Counted from the stretch's first letter, positions 46,210-55,644 are shown. The stretch is 64,000 nt of DNA from Pseudomonas syringae (GCF_000737245.1 NZ_JPQU01000016.1:84450-148449); one strand, 5' to 3'. A program made the numbers and translations. Notes: generated from the sequence alone by a model not told the origin.

Positions 46210-46473
46210 TTATTCTTCAGCAGGCGCGTTCAACAATTCATTCAACGCATCCGGCTGGCTCTTGAACGCGCGAGCAAATATGTCGCGATTCTTGGCCATG
46301 TAAATCCCGGCTTCCTCGACCTGCGCTTCGGTCAGAGAAGGTACGGCCTTGTTCAATACTGTTGCCAGCAACTCAGCGAGTTCGAGCATTTTGTCATGAC
46401 GATCAGCTTCGGCTTTATCCATGAACAAACGCTCCAGATCTCGGCTGCTGCGGTATACCACTTCGACGGCCAT
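46210..46473 (-). CDS. yebG: DNA damage-inducible protein YebG
   Basis: An 87-residue protein matching YebG: MAVEVVYRSS start, a short coiled helix with DKMLELAELL, and VEEAGIYMAKNRD. YebG is a LexA-regulated SOS protein of unknown biochemical role. A perfect LexA box lies 44 bases upstream of the start, which fits well. Confidence 0.92.
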   Translation of the reverse strand: MAVEVVYRSSRDLERLFMDKAEADRHDKMLELAELLATVLNKAVPSLTEAQVEEAGIYMAKNRDIFARAFKSQPDALNELLNAPAEE

Positions 46474-46829
46474 TCACCACCTCACATGCCTTCACGATAG
46501 TTGTCTTTAGCGACTACTGTATTTTTATACAGTGCACAGCATAAGCGAAACGCTGCGCCTTGGATAGTGGCCTTGGCGCATCTTTTTACCTTGCCGATGT
46601 GCCTTGCGACAACCCGTCGCGCTCTCAACCATAGCTAATGGCCTCGTTCCTGCTTGAGAATGTCGCCACGCAAACGCGTCACCCAGGCGGGGCATGATGT
46701 TGGCCGGGATGTATTGCTCGATCTTTGTACAGGATGAGTTGAGATCGGCAGCGCAGTTACCTCTAAGCGGTAAAGGCAATGCTGATCCTTTTATTTGCCA
46801 GTTTGGCGTGTGATGGGGAGTCAAAATTT
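46474..46829. other. Divergent region between yebG and psiE
   Basis: This 356-base stretch holds the LexA box near yebG and presumably the psiE promoter. No Pho box or REP element was recognised. Confidence 0.5.
46517..46532 (-). promoter_or_regulatory. LexA box of yebG
   Basis: CTGTATTTTTATACAG is a perfect CTGT-N8-ACAG palindrome with an AT-rich centre, 44 bases upstream of the yebG ATG. Confidence 0.92.
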
Positions 46830-47267
46830 ATGAAGTGGGCAGATAGAATGCGAGTGCGGCTGCACGCCGGGGCTAACAGCCTGGGCAATCTGGGCGTGGA
46901 GTTGTTTCACTACCTTGCATTATTCGCAATTGGTGCCATCACTGTATGGGCGGGCATCTCAGCCTTCATTGAGATGCTGCAGCAAGACAAGATCAGTGTT
47001 GATGACATCTTGCTGCTGTTCATTTATCTCGAATTGCTCGCGATGTCGGGTATCTATTTCAAGACCAATCATATGCCGTTGAGATTCCTCCTCTACATCG
47101 GAGTGACAGCATTGATTCGGCTACTGATCAGCGATGTGTCCCACCACAAAGCCCCAGATGAAGGGATCCTTTATGTTTGCGGTGGCGTGCTGTTGCTCGC
47201 TTTCTCGATTCTTGTGGTCAGATTTTCGTCCTCTCAATATCCATCCGTGAAAGAAAAGAGCGACTGA
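46830..47267 (+). CDS. psiE: PsiE-family membrane protein
   Basis: A 145-residue membrane protein with four hydrophobic helices (about 27-50, 60-78, 85-104, 113-133) in the pattern of PsiE (phosphate-starvation-inducible E), including the HMPLRFLLYIGVTALIR loop. Function is unknown. The start at 46830 follows GGGGAG; the frame from 46779 lacks a site. A strong terminator follows. Confidence 0.85.
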   Translation: MKWADRMRVRLHAGANSLGNLGVELFHYLALFAIGAITVWAGISAFIEMLQQDKISVDDILLLFIYLELLAMSGIYFKTNHMPLRFLLYIGVTALIRLLISDVSHHKAPDEGILYVCGGVLLLAFSILVVRFSSSQYPSVKEKSD

Positions 47268-47323
47268 GTTCTTGACGTTCATGAAGCTCAACGCGCTTCA
47301 TGACGCGGGATGAATCCCGACTG

Positions 47324-47350
47324 AAAAGCCCCGGATCAGGGGCTTTTTTT
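47324..47350 (+). terminator. Terminator of psiE
   Basis: Stem AAAAGCCCC/GGGGCTTTT with a GGATCA loop is followed by a T run, about 57 bases after the psiE stop. Confidence 0.88.
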
Positions 47351-47398
47351 GATGCATAGGCGGGTGATTCAACAGAACAAGCGGGCCCGGTATTGCTA

Positions 47399-47734
47399 TC
47401 AAATTCCCGCCGCAAGCGTCGGGCGATTGATCAACAGGCCGAGCTTGGCAGGTGGCGGAGGGGCCAGGCGTTTGAGGTCGCCGTCGGTCATGGCTGCGAG
47501 GATCTTGATTGCGCTATGACCTTCTTCGATGGCGATGCCGAATTGCACGCTTTCGATCAGCCGTTGCAAACGCTTGGGATCGTTTCGCTGCGCGGCGCTG
47601 ATCAAACGCTTGGCAACCACGCCGGTTTCATTCGACAGGGTCAGCATGATGCTGCCGTCGAGGCCTTGAATGCTCAGGTTCACCCGGTAGTCAGGATGGA
47701 ACGCATCGGTAATCTGCTGAAAAGGATTATCCAT
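47399..47734 (-). CDS. DUF3509 family protein
   Basis: A 111-residue soluble protein of the DUF3509 type found in pseudomonads (NLSIQGLDGSIMLTLSNETGVVAKRLISAAQ...VQFGIAIEEG), with an extra proline-rich tail. Function is unknown. Monocistronic. Confidence 0.75.
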   Translation of the reverse strand: MDNPFQQITDAFHPDYRVNLSIQGLDGSIMLTLSNETGVVAKRLISAAQRNDPKRLQRLIESVQFGIAIEEGHSAIKILAAMTDGDLKRLAPPPPAKLGLLINRPTLAAGI

Positions 47735-47861
47735 TTTCGGTACCTGCCAGTTGGGTCTGCATAAATTGACTCGGGTTTTGGCCCTTTAGTTCTCGACTGT
47801 TGGATGATTGATCGGAAAATTCCCAAGCTTGCCGTTGCTACTGAATGATGGCATCTTCCGC

Positions 47862-47880
47862 GCTAATGATAATTTTTCGT
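47862..47880. promoter_or_regulatory. Candidate Fur box before the FiuI-like sigma gene
   Basis: GCTAATGATAATTTTTCGT matches the 19-base Fur consensus at 14 positions, 19 bases before the sigma-factor ATG. This fits iron repression of a surface-signalling system. Confidence 0.65.
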
Positions 47881-47899
47881 GTTTAAGAAGCGTTAGCAC

Positions 47900-48445
47900 A
47901 TGCGCGACATTCCTGCCCCTGATGGCGACCTGATCCATCGACACCGCCAGTTCACTCAGCTCTACAGTGACCACCACTCGTGGCTCCATGGCTGGCTGCG
48001 TAAAAAGCTTGGCTGCTCGCAGCGGGCGGCGGATCTGGCCCATGATGCGTTCATCCGTGTGTTGACCCTTGCGGAGCCACAAAACCTCAAAGAACCCCGG
48101 GCATTCCTGACCACCACGGCTACACGCCTGCTGATCGATGGTGCCCGGCGTCGCAAGCTCGAACACGCTTATCTTGAGGCGTTGGCCGTCAACGCGGACG
48201 AAGCCGGGACGCCCAGTCCCGAAGCTATCCATGCCGCACTCCAGACTCTGGAAAAAATTGCCCAGCTTCTTGAAGGCTTGCCAGCAAAACCCCGTGAAGC
48301 ATTTTTGCTCAATCGCCTTGACGGTCTGAGCTACAACGAGATCGCCAAGGTGCTGGGCGTCTCGGCCAGCATGGTCAAGCAGTACATGGCCAGCGTGTTG
48401 GTGCATTGTTATAAAGCCCTGCATGGTTCGGGCCATCCGGGATGA
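47900..48445 (+). CDS. FecI-like ECF sigma factor (FiuI type)
   Basis: A 181-residue extracytoplasmic-function sigma factor: region 2 (DLAHDAFIRVLTL...PRAFLTTTATRLLIDGARRRKLE) and region 4 (LNRLDGLSYNEIAKVLGVSASMVKQYM) are complete. It is activated by a FecR partner when a ferri-siderophore binds the receptor, and then transcribes the receptor gene. It overlaps the FecR gene by ATGA. The FhuA/FiuA-like receptor 1.7 kb downstream is the likely target. Confidence 0.92.
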   Translation: MRDIPAPDGDLIHRHRQFTQLYSDHHSWLHGWLRKKLGCSQRAADLAHDAFIRVLTLAEPQNLKEPRAFLTTTATRLLIDGARRRKLEHAYLEALAVNADEAGTPSPEAIHAALQTLEKIAQLLEGLPAKPREAFLLNRLDGLSYNEIAKVLGVSASMVKQYMASVLVHCYKALHGSGHPG

Positions 48446-49404
48446 GCGATGAACATGAACCGAGCGAGGCGATGATCAGCCAGGCGGCTCAGTGGCTGGC
48501 GATGCTTGAAGCCGAGAACATCAGCGAAGCCGACCGGAACGCATTCAATGCCTGGCGGCGGGCAGATCCCCGACATCATCTGGCGGTGCAGCGAATGGAG
48601 GCGCTACTGGGCACTTTCAATAATCTGCCGCCGCTGCCCTCGCGCAAGGCAATGAACAGGGCGTTTGCTTCCAGTGGCGCGAAATTTTCATTGCCTGTGG
48701 TGCAAGCCATTGCGCTGCTGGGTGTGCTGGTGGGCGGCTGGTTCGGTGTCGAGCAGGCCCCGATCTGGCTGGCAGATCAACGTACGCATGTCGGTGAGCG
48801 CCGGGAAATTTCACTGGCCGATGGCAGTCAGTTGCGGCTCAACAGCGATTCGGCGCTGGACATTGATTTCGACGAACGGCAGCGGCTCATCAACTTGCGG
48901 CAGGGTGAGATCTGGGTGGAAGTGGCCAAGGACCAGCAGCGACCGTTCGTGGTCAGGACCGATCAAGGCACCATAACGGCGCTGGGCACACGCTTTGTGG
49001 TCCGTAAAGCGGCGGACGGTTCCGTGCAGGTCAGCGTGTTGGAGTCGGCGATTGCCGCCAAGGCCAGACTCATGGAGAACGTCAACGTCGCGACGGGTCA
49101 GCAGGCCATCCTGAAAGACGGCTTGGTTCAGACACCTCAGCTGATCGGCCACGATGACCCGGCAGCGTGGACCCGGGGTTTACTCAAGGTCGATGATCAA
49201 CCCTTGAACGAAGTCCTGCAGGCTTTGGCGGTCTATCGTCACGGCCTGATGCAGTTTGATGAACAGGCATTGGCGGGGATGCGGGTTTCCGGGCTGTTTC
49301 GTCTGGACGATACCGACGCTGCGCTGGCGACGCTGGCGGACAACCTGCCCATCCGGGTCGAGCGTTACACCGATCTCTTTGTCAGGATCACGCCAAAAGA
49401 ATAA
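48442..49404 (+). CDS. FecR-like sigma regulator (FiuR type)
   Basis: A 320-residue inner-membrane regulator: N-terminal DUF4880 anti-sigma segment (QWLAMLEAENISEADRNAFNAW RRADP), a membrane helix at about 88-108, and a periplasmic FecR domain (LADGSQLRLNSDSALDIDF, GTRFVV) ending in a short STN-like secretin part. It passes the siderophore signal from the receptor to the sigma factor. ATGA overlap with the sigma gene; followed by a terminator. Confidence 0.9.
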   Translation: MSDEHEPSEAMISQAAQWLAMLEAENISEADRNAFNAWRRADPRHHLAVQRMEALLGTFNNLPPLPSRKAMNRAFASSGAKFSLPVVQAIALLGVLVGGWFGVEQAPIWLADQRTHVGERREISLADGSQLRLNSDSALDIDFDERQRLINLRQGEIWVEVAKDQQRPFVVRTDQGTITALGTRFVVRKAADGSVQVSVLESAIAAKARLMENVNVATGQQAILKDGLVQTPQLIGHDDPAAWTRGLLKVDDQPLNEVLQALAVYRHGLMQFDEQALAGMRVSGLFRLDDTDAALATLADNLPIRVERYTDLFVRITPKE

Positions 49405-49418
49405 TCGGGCTGCAACGC

Positions 49419-49456
49419 AAGAAGGCGGGCCCTTGCGAGGCCCGCCTTCTTTTTCA
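49419..49456. terminator. Terminator between FecR-like and hibernation-factor genes
   Basis: Stem AAGAAGGCGGGCC/GGCCCGCCTTCTT is followed by TTTTC on the plus strand. It also lies at the end of the convergent ribosome-associated gene. Confidence 0.88.
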
Positions 49457-49483
49457 TGACGCAAAAAGTTGAATCAGAGGGAA

Positions 49484-49912
49484 TCAGCCCAGTTGGGCAA
49501 CATCCTTTTCCTGCTCTTTTTCGAGGAATTCTTCTTGCAGCAGAGCATCCGGATTCTCGGAGTCCGAGTCTGCGCCGTCAATGATTGGGGCTCCTGCGCG
49601 TTTGTTACGCAGCTTGCCGAATAAATGCTCAAGGGCGTGATCGAGTTTTACGGCGGCCCCATCCACTGCCTGATCCAGTGTGTCGGCCTTATGGGTCACG
49701 GAAATCGGTTGATGGCCTTTCGGGCGGGCCTCCATCTGGCAGCGCATGTCATGCGGGCCGGGCTTGTCGCCGTTTTCATCGCGGATATGGACTTCGATGC
49801 GAGTCAGATTCTCTTCGTAGCGTTCGAGCGTGCTTTCTACAGTGGTACGTACCCACTCCTCCAGTCGGATGCTGCTTTCGATGTGGTTATCGCAATTGAC
49901 CTGGATTTGCAT
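49484..49912 (-). CDS. HPF/RaiA-family ribosome-associated protein
   Basis: A 142-residue protein with the short HPF/YfiA fold (MQIQVNCDNHIESSIRLEEWV, TRIEVHIRDENGDK, DMRCQMEARPKG, VTHKADTLDQAVDGAAVKLDHAL) and an acidic C-terminal tail (EEFLEKEQEKD). Family members bind the ribosome decoding centre and help dormancy. It is a paralog of the usual rpoN-linked HPF and sits, oddly, between the sigma/FecR pair and its receptor. The ribosome site is AAGGGAAG. Confidence 0.85.
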   Translation of the reverse strand: MQIQVNCDNHIESSIRLEEWVRTTVESTLERYEENLTRIEVHIRDENGDKPGPHDMRCQMEARPKGHQPISVTHKADTLDQAVDGAAVKLDHALEHLFGKLRNKRAGAPIIDGADSDSENPDALLQEEFLEKEQEKDVAQLG

Positions 49913-50160
49913 AGTTCTTCCCTTATAAGGCTTGCTCTTGTGAGATCGGACGAACTCCGTGGCAGGAGGTTCATTTCATCTGGGCTCAATCACAGTGTTG
50001 GCGCCTCTGAGGAAACAATTCAACCCCATTTGAGAAAGAAATATTTCGCGGCAGAAAAATATCTACGAAATACTGAATGAAAATTGCTCGCATTAACTGT
50101 CTGTTTCGCCGGGGCATCCGTCATGGCTAGAGAGAATCTAATAACCAGCAAGGATCGTTC

Positions 50161-52653
50161 ATGTCACGCCCTGTCAGTTCATTGCAACCATTGGCTCTCG
50201 CCGTGCTGATGGCTTGTGCCGCCGCGCCGTTGAGTGCTGCTCCAACCCCGTCCGAACAGCAAACCTCTACTGCGCGCAGCTTTGCGATTCCGGCTGGAGA
50301 TTTGAGTCAGGCCCTGAATACTCTGGCGGAACAGGCCGATCTGGTGTTGGCTTTCGATCCGGCGCTGACCCGAGGCAAACACAGCAACGGCCTGCAGGGC
50401 AGTTTCAGTACTGACGTTGCGCTGGCTCGACTGCTGGCTGGCAGTGGCTTGCGGGGTACGGCGTTGTCGGCCAATCGCTTCCGCATCGAGGCGGCCCCCG
50501 AGAACGTGGCGGGTGCCATGGAGTTGGGGGCAACTGCGATTCAGGGCGCATACCAGACTGAAAGCGCGTCTGGGCCGGTGTCCGGTTATGTCGCCACCCG
50601 TGGCCGCACCGGAACCAAGACCGACACCGCGATCATCGAAACGCCGCAGTCGATCTCCGTGGTCACCAAGGACCAGATGACGGCCCAGGGTGCACAAAGC
50701 CTCAATCAGATTCTGCGCTACACCGCCGCAGTGATTCCCGAGACCCGTGGTGCAACCGCATCGCGCCTTGATCAGATGAGTATTCGCGGCTTTTCCCCGG
50801 CGACTTATCTGGATGGCTTGCGTATGCCGGGCAGCCGCGATGCGTCGCCGCAGAAAGATGCGTTTGACCTTGAGCGGGTTGAAGTGCTGCGCGGCCCGTC
50901 GTCGGTGCTGTACGGTCAGGCGAGCCCTAGCGGCGTGGTGAATATGGTCAGCAAAATGCCCACCGAAACACCGTTCCACGAGATCGGTCTGAGCTATGGC
51001 ACCTTCGACAAGAAGCGCACGACCTTCGATTTCGGCGGCCCGGTTGATGATCAAGGGATTTATTCGTACCGTCTTTCGGGGCTGTTCGACGACGCTGACG
51101 GCCAGGTCGAACATACCGAAACCCGTCGTCAGTCCATCGCCGGTGCATTCACTTACCGCCCGAGCGAAGACACATCGCTGACCCTGCTGGGCAATTATCA
51201 AGCTGACCCGAAAGCCGGTTCCTACGGTGCGGTTCCAGCCTATGGCTCGGTGTTGAACAGCCCGATCGGCCGTGACATTGACGTCGATTTTTATGATGGC
51301 GAGAAGGATTTCGAAAAGATCGACCGCAAGTATTACGCCGTCGGTTATTTGTTCGAGCATCACCTGGATGATGTCTGGACCTTGCGCCAGAATGCGCGCT
51401 ACATGCGCAGCGAAGGCCAGTATCGCAGCATCTACAACAGCGCCCTGCAGGCCGATTACCGCACGCTGACACGCAGCACTATTGCCACTGACGTCAACCT
51501 GGATTCCTACACTCTGGATAACCAGGCTCAGGCCAAATTCGCCACCGGGCCTTTGCAGCACACGCTGTTGTTCGGTGCCGATTACCAGAACACCAGTACA
51601 GACACCAAATCCGGCAGCGGTCTGGGGCCGACGCTGGATATTTTCGATCCGGTTTATGGTGCGGCCATTACACCGATTACCTATACCGCTGACGCCACGA
51701 CCCGCGCCCAGCAAAAAGGCCTGTACCTGCAAGAACAGATGAAGTGGGACAAGTGGGTATTCCTCGCCGGTGGTCGCTACGACTGGGCTGAAAGCACCAC
51801 CAGCTCACAACGTATCGCCACGGGCGCGAAAACCAAAAGCGGCATCGACAGCGAGGCGTTCACCGGGCGTCTGGGCCTGGTCTATCTGTTCGATAACGGC
51901 CTGGCGCCCTACGTCAGCTATTCCGAATCCTTCGAGCCGCAATCCGGTACAGGCCTGAACAACGCGCCATTTGATCCGACCGAAGGCAAGCAATACGAAC
52001 TGGGTATCAAGTATCAGCCGCCGGGCAGCAACAGCTTCATCACGGCTGCGGTTTTCGATCTGCGCAAATCCAATGTGCTGACCCTGGATCCAGTGGTGAC
52101 CAACCTGTGTAACGGTTCCCGTTGCCAGATCCAGTCCGGCGAAGTGCAGTCCCGTGGTTTTGAGCTGGAAGGCAAGGCGAGTTTGAGTGACAACCTGGAT
52201 ATCACTGCCGCTTATGCTTATCTGGATGCCAAGACCAGCAAGTCCAATAACAGCGTCAGCGTATCGCCGGGCAGCGGGGTGGCCAATGGTGCGGCGGAGT
52301 CGGCGCAAGGCAAGACACTGGTCGCCATCCCACGTCATACCGCGTCGGCGTGGGTGGACTACACCTTCCGTAACGGTGAGCTGAAAGGCTTTGGTGTGGG
52401 CGGCGGTGCTCGCTATGTGGGCGCCACCTATGGGGATGAAGCCAACTCGTTCAAAGTGCCGGGCTACACGCTGTTCGATGCCGCCGCGCACTACGACATC
52501 CCGAGCCTGTACAACCCAATGGACAACCTGCGACTGGCGCTGAACGTGACCAACCTGGCCAACAAAGAATACGTCGCGACGTGCAGTGGTTATGGCTGGT
52601 GCTGGTATGGCTCGCAACGGACCGTGCAGGCGAGTGCGACTTATCGTTGGTAA
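50161..52653 (+). CDS. fiuA: TonB-dependent ferrichrome-type receptor (FiuA/FhuA-like)
   Basis: An 830-residue outer-membrane receptor: signal peptide (cleavage near LSAAPT, about 26-28), an STN signalling domain (FAIPAGDLSQALNTLAEQADLVLAF, about 40-110), a plug with TPQSISVVTKDQM and LRGPSSVLYGQASPSG, and a barrel ending SATYRW. The C-terminal ATCSGYGWCWYGSQR with its paired cysteines is like FhuA/FiuA ferrichrome receptors. The STN domain fits signalling through the FecI/FecR pair at 47900-49404. The exact siderophore is inferred. Confidence 0.88.
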   Translation: MSRPVSSLQPLALAVLMACAAAPLSAAPTPSEQQTSTARSFAIPAGDLSQALNTLAEQADLVLAFDPALTRGKHSNGLQGSFSTDVALARLLAGSGLRGTALSANRFRIEAAPENVAGAMELGATAIQGAYQTESASGPVSGYVATRGRTGTKTDTAIIETPQSISVVTKDQMTAQGAQSLNQILRYTAAVIPETRGATASRLDQMSIRGFSPATYLDGLRMPGSRDASPQKDAFDLERVEVLRGPSSVLYGQASPSGVVNMVSKMPTETPFHEIGLSYGTFDKKRTTFDFGGPVDDQGIYSYRLSGLFDDADGQVEHTETRRQSIAGAFTYRPSEDTSLTLLGNYQADPKAGSYGAVPAYGSVLNSPIGRDIDVDFYDGEKDFEKIDRKYYAVGYLFEHHLDDVWTLRQNARYMRSEGQYRSIYNSALQADYRTLTRSTIATDVNLDSYTLDNQAQAKFATGPLQHTLLFGADYQNTSTDTKSGSGLGPTLDIFDPVYGAAITPITYTADATTRAQQKGLYLQEQMKWDKWVFLAGGRYDWAESTTSSQRIATGAKTKSGIDSEAFTGRLGLVYLFDNGLAPYVSYSESFEPQSGTGLNNAPFDPTEGKQYELGIKYQPPGSNSFITAAVFDLRKSNVLTLDPVVTNLCNGSRCQIQSGEVQSRGFELEGKASLSDNLDITAAYAYLDAKTSKSNNSVSVSPGSGVANGAAESAQGKTLVAIPRHTASAWVDYTFRNGELKGFGVGGGARYVGATYGDEANSFKVPGYTLFDAAAHYDIPSLYNPMDNLRLALNVTNLANKEYVATCSGYGWCWYGSQRTVQASATYRW

Positions 52654-53166
52654 GTTGAATCTCTGCACTGTGGGCGCGCGCTCGCCCGCGAATCAGGCGA
52701 TACCGTGTATCAGATAGACCGCGTCATCGTTGATCGCGAGCAAGCCTCGCTCTAACGGAACACCGCCGAACCCTGTGGGAGCCGAGCTTGCTCGCGAATT
52801 AGGCGACTCGGTGTGTCAGGAGTACCGCTTTATCGTTCTTCGCGGGCAAGCCTAGCTCCAACAGCGATCGTATTTTCTGTTGGAGCGAGGCTTGCCCGCG
52901 AATCAGGCGATGCGGTGTATCAGATAGTCCGCGTCATCGTTGATCGCGAGCAAGCTCGGCTCCCACAGGGACCAGCGCAGTGCCAGACGCCGAGCGTTAT
53001 CGTTCTTCGCGGGCAAGCCTCGCTCCAACGGCGATCACATTTTCTGTGGGAGCGAGGCTTGCCCGCGATAAGGCTGGACGCGATTGGCCTGCTATCCGCA
53101 ACACCCTTATCGTCGGAATACCGCCCAGACCAAGCACCGTTCCCACAAGGGGGAACCACGTCTGCT
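52654..53166. other. REP cluster between two receptor genes
   Basis: No gene seen; almost the whole 513 bases are REP units (see the repeat at 52669-53150). Confidence 0.75.
52669..53150. repeat. Tandem cluster of about five REP units
   Basis: Successive arms include CTGTGGGCGCGCGCTCGCCC, CTGTGGGAGCCGAGCTTGCT, TGTTGGAGCGAGGCTTGCCC and TGTGGGAGCGAGGCTTGCCC, each followed by an opposite arm such as TTCGCGGGCAAGCC. The linker AATCAGGCGATxCxGTGTATC occurs twice (about 52691 and 52901), pointing to local duplication. Units at 53045-53150 end in the CCGCCCAGACCAAGCACCG spacer seen at 10090. Confidence 0.85.
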
Positions 53167-55521
53167 TTAAAACGCCACTGACGTCTGCACATACACCGTG
53201 CGCGGTTCGCCAACGTATTTGCCTTTGTTGTTGTCGTCGAACGAACGAGTGAAGTATTCGCGGTTGAGGATGTTTTTCACCCCGACGGCGACGTTCAGGT
53301 CAGACAGCTGCGGGCCGAAGTCGTAAGCCGCGCGGGTGCTGAACAGCATGTAACCAGGGATTTTACCGGTGCTGCCGTCAGCGCTTTCTGTGGCGGTGTT
53401 GGCGTTATCGGCGAACTGATCGCTCTGGTACGAACTGTCCAGATTCAACTTCCATGGGCCTTCGGTGTAACCCACGCCGAGGGTGCCTTTGTGTTTCGAG
53501 GAAAACGGTACGCGGTTGCCCTTGTTCGGGCCGTCCTCGCGGATGGTCGCATCGACGAACGCATAGGTGGCGTACACATCAAAACCGGCCAGCGCCGGGC
53601 TCAAACCGTCCAGTGCATAGTTAACGCTGGTCTCGATACCTTGATGGCGTGTTTCGCCGCGAGCGATGACGGTATCGTTGGTCTGGTTGCTTTCGTACTG
53701 ATTGTCGAAGTTGATCAGGAACGCACCGATTTCCGCCCGCAAGTTGCCGTTGTCATAACGGGTACCCAATTCCCAGGTCCGGGCTTTCTCCGGCTTCACT
53801 TCGCCGCCCGCTACCCGGTTGGGCATCTGGCTGTACTGCACGCTGCCGAATGAACCTTCGGTGTTGGCATACAGGTTCCAGCTTTCAGTCACGTGATACA
53901 GCACGTTCAACGCCGGCAGTGCGGTGTTGTAGTCGCCCTGGTATTTGACGTTGGTCAGGTTGTTGTTTTGCGCCGAGTCGATCATCTCGTAGCGAATGCC
54001 GGGCGTGAACGTCCACTTGCCGATATCGATCCGGTCATCGATATAGATCGCATGGGCTTCAGTTGAGCCACGGGTATCGCGGTCGTTGGTGCTGTAAGTA
54101 GTCGGCAGGATATTGGCGGCGGTCGGCGTGCGATAGCGCATTTCGTGGCCGGCTTCGTTGACGTAGCGGTACCCGACGCCGACTTCGTTCCAGCTTTCAC
54201 CCAGTGCAAAGCCTTGGGAGAAGCGGGTTTCGATGCCACGCACCCAATACTCGCGAGGCGACAGGGAAACGAAACTGCCCTGATCCAGATAACCGCTGCG
54301 CAGGGTTTTGGTGAAGAAGGTATTGGCGGTGAACACACGAGCGTCCTGCTCGTAGCGATAGCCGAAGTTGACCAGGGTGCGACGGCCCCAGAACTCGTCC
54401 TTGGGGCGCGTCGACTGGTACGGATCTTCTTTGTAGGCAGCAGTGCTCAAACCACCGGGCATGTCTGCCCGGCCTTCGTAATACTGGGCCATGGCGTTGA
54501 GGCTGTTGGCTTCGTCGATCTGGTATTTGCCCTTGAGGATCAGGTCGTCGATCTGCGTATCGCTGTGTTCGCGCCAGTCACCGCCTCGTACTCCGGAATA
54601 CAGAATCGCGCCGCCCAGGCCGTTGTCGGCAGTACCACCGGCCAGCAGATTGCCGGTGGTCTTGAAACCGTCACGGCTGGAGGAAGGGCTGGTCTCGGTC
54701 TGGAAACCGCCTTTTACCGTTGGTGCATCCGGGATGGCGCGGGTCACGAAGTTGACGATACCGCCGACATTCTGCGGGCCGTAACGCACAGCGCCGCCGC
54801 CGCGCACCACGTCCACGGCATCCATGTTGCCCATGCTGATCGGTGCAAAGGAAAGTTGTGGCTGGCCGTAAGGCGCGAAGGGCACCGGGATGCCATCCAT
54901 CAAGACCGTCGAGCGCGAAGCCAGGCGGGGGTTGAGGCCGCGAATGCCGAAGTTCAGCGCCATGTCATGGCTGCCGGTGCCGTTGTTTTCAGGAGCGTTG
55001 ACACCGGGAATACGGTTGAGGACTTCGCGAGCACTGGTGGCACCGATACGCTCGATTTCTTCACGACGGATCACATCACGGGCGCCGGGGTGCTCGAACA
55101 CGTCAGTCTGCTGCGCCTCGCCCAGCCAGTCGCCGACTACGGTGGATGCGCCCAATTCGATCGGGCCATTCACCTGCGCTGTGACCGATCGCAGGGTGTA
55201 ACCCTCCTGGCCATCTGCAGTGGCTTGCAACCCGGTGCCTTCGAGCAGTGCTGCCAGACCTTGCTCAGGCGTGTATTCACCCTCCAGTCCACGGCTCTGC
55301 AAACCAGCGGTGATCTGCGAGCCAAAGGAAATCAACACCCCAGCTTCCCGGCCGAATTGATTCAGCGCCGCTTCCAGTGCGCTTGGCGCGATGTGATATG
55401 GCTTGCTCACCGCGTCGGCCGCCTGCAATAGCGAAACGCTGCACAGGGACAGACCGGCACCGATAAGGATGTGCCGTAACGAGCGGGCGAGGGGGGAAAC
55501 ACGACTTGGGCGAGCTGACAT
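53167..55521 (-). CDS. fecA: Ferric dicitrate receptor FecA
   Basis: A 784-residue TonB-dependent receptor that is very close to E. coli FecA along its length. Shared stretches include VVGDWLGEAQQTDVFEHPGA, REVLNRIPGVNAPENNGTGS, RLASRSTVLMDGIPVPFAPY and YMLFSTRAAYDFGPQ. It has a signal peptide, an STN signalling domain (about 50-125), plug and barrel ending in QTSVAF. It imports diferric dicitrate and signals through FecR and FecI, encoded just upstream. The start at 55521 has AAAGGA upstream and gives a proper signal peptide; 55569 is less likely. Confidence 0.96.
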   Translation of the reverse strand: MSARPSRVSPLARSLRHILIGAGLSLCSVSLLQAADAVSKPYHIAPSALEAALNQFGREAGVLISFGSQITAGLQSRGLEGEYTPEQGLAALLEGTGLQATADGQEGYTLRSVTAQVNGPIELGASTVVGDWLGEAQQTDVFEHPGARDVIRREEIERIGATSAREVLNRIPGVNAPENNGTGSHDMALNFGIRGLNPRLASRSTVLMDGIPVPFAPYGQPQLSFAPISMGNMDAVDVVRGGGAVRYGPQNVGGIVNFVTRAIPDAPTVKGGFQTETSPSSSRDGFKTTGNLLAGGTADNGLGGAILYSGVRGGDWREHSDTQIDDLILKGKYQIDEANSLNAMAQYYEGRADMPGGLSTAAYKEDPYQSTRPKDEFWGRRTLVNFGYRYEQDARVFTANTFFTKTLRSGYLDQGSFVSLSPREYWVRGIETRFSQGFALGESWNEVGVGYRYVNEAGHEMRYRTPTAANILPTTYSTNDRDTRGSTEAHAIYIDDRIDIGKWTFTPGIRYEMIDSAQNNNLTNVKYQGDYNTALPALNVLYHVTESWNLYANTEGSFGSVQYSQMPNRVAGGEVKPEKARTWELGTRYDNGNLRAEIGAFLINFDNQYESNQTNDTVIARGETRHQGIETSVNYALDGLSPALAGFDVYATYAFVDATIREDGPNKGNRVPFSSKHKGTLGVGYTEGPWKLNLDSSYQSDQFADNANTATESADGSTGKIPGYMLFSTRAAYDFGPQLSDLNVAVGVKNILNREYFTRSFDDNNKGKYVGEPRTVYVQTSVAF

Positions 55522-55644
55522 GCAGGAGTCCTTTGGCGAGACGAGTAAAGTGCTTTTCCTGTCTGTCACGCGAGGAAGCAGAAACGGCTCATGAGTTTTG
55601 AAAATAAATTGCTGGCAGAGCGCTTTCTTGTAGTCGGAACGGGG

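Noticed and set aside
50179..51732. 517-codon open frame on the minus strand opposite the FiuA-like receptor
   Set aside because: It is an antisense shadow of a high-GC gene; no family sequence and no ribosome site.
52669..53150. Repeat cluster considered as a CRISPR array
   Set aside because: Units are palindromic with variable spacing and match dispersed REPs; no constant repeat/spacer pattern and no cas genes.
52813..53252. Small ORFs with SRASLAPT-like peptides in the REP cluster
   Set aside because: These are translations of REP arms and recur wherever a REP is open in frame; not genes.
54145..55431. 428-codon plus-strand frame opposite fecA
   Set aside because: fecA on the minus strand is unmistakable; this frame has no recognisable protein.
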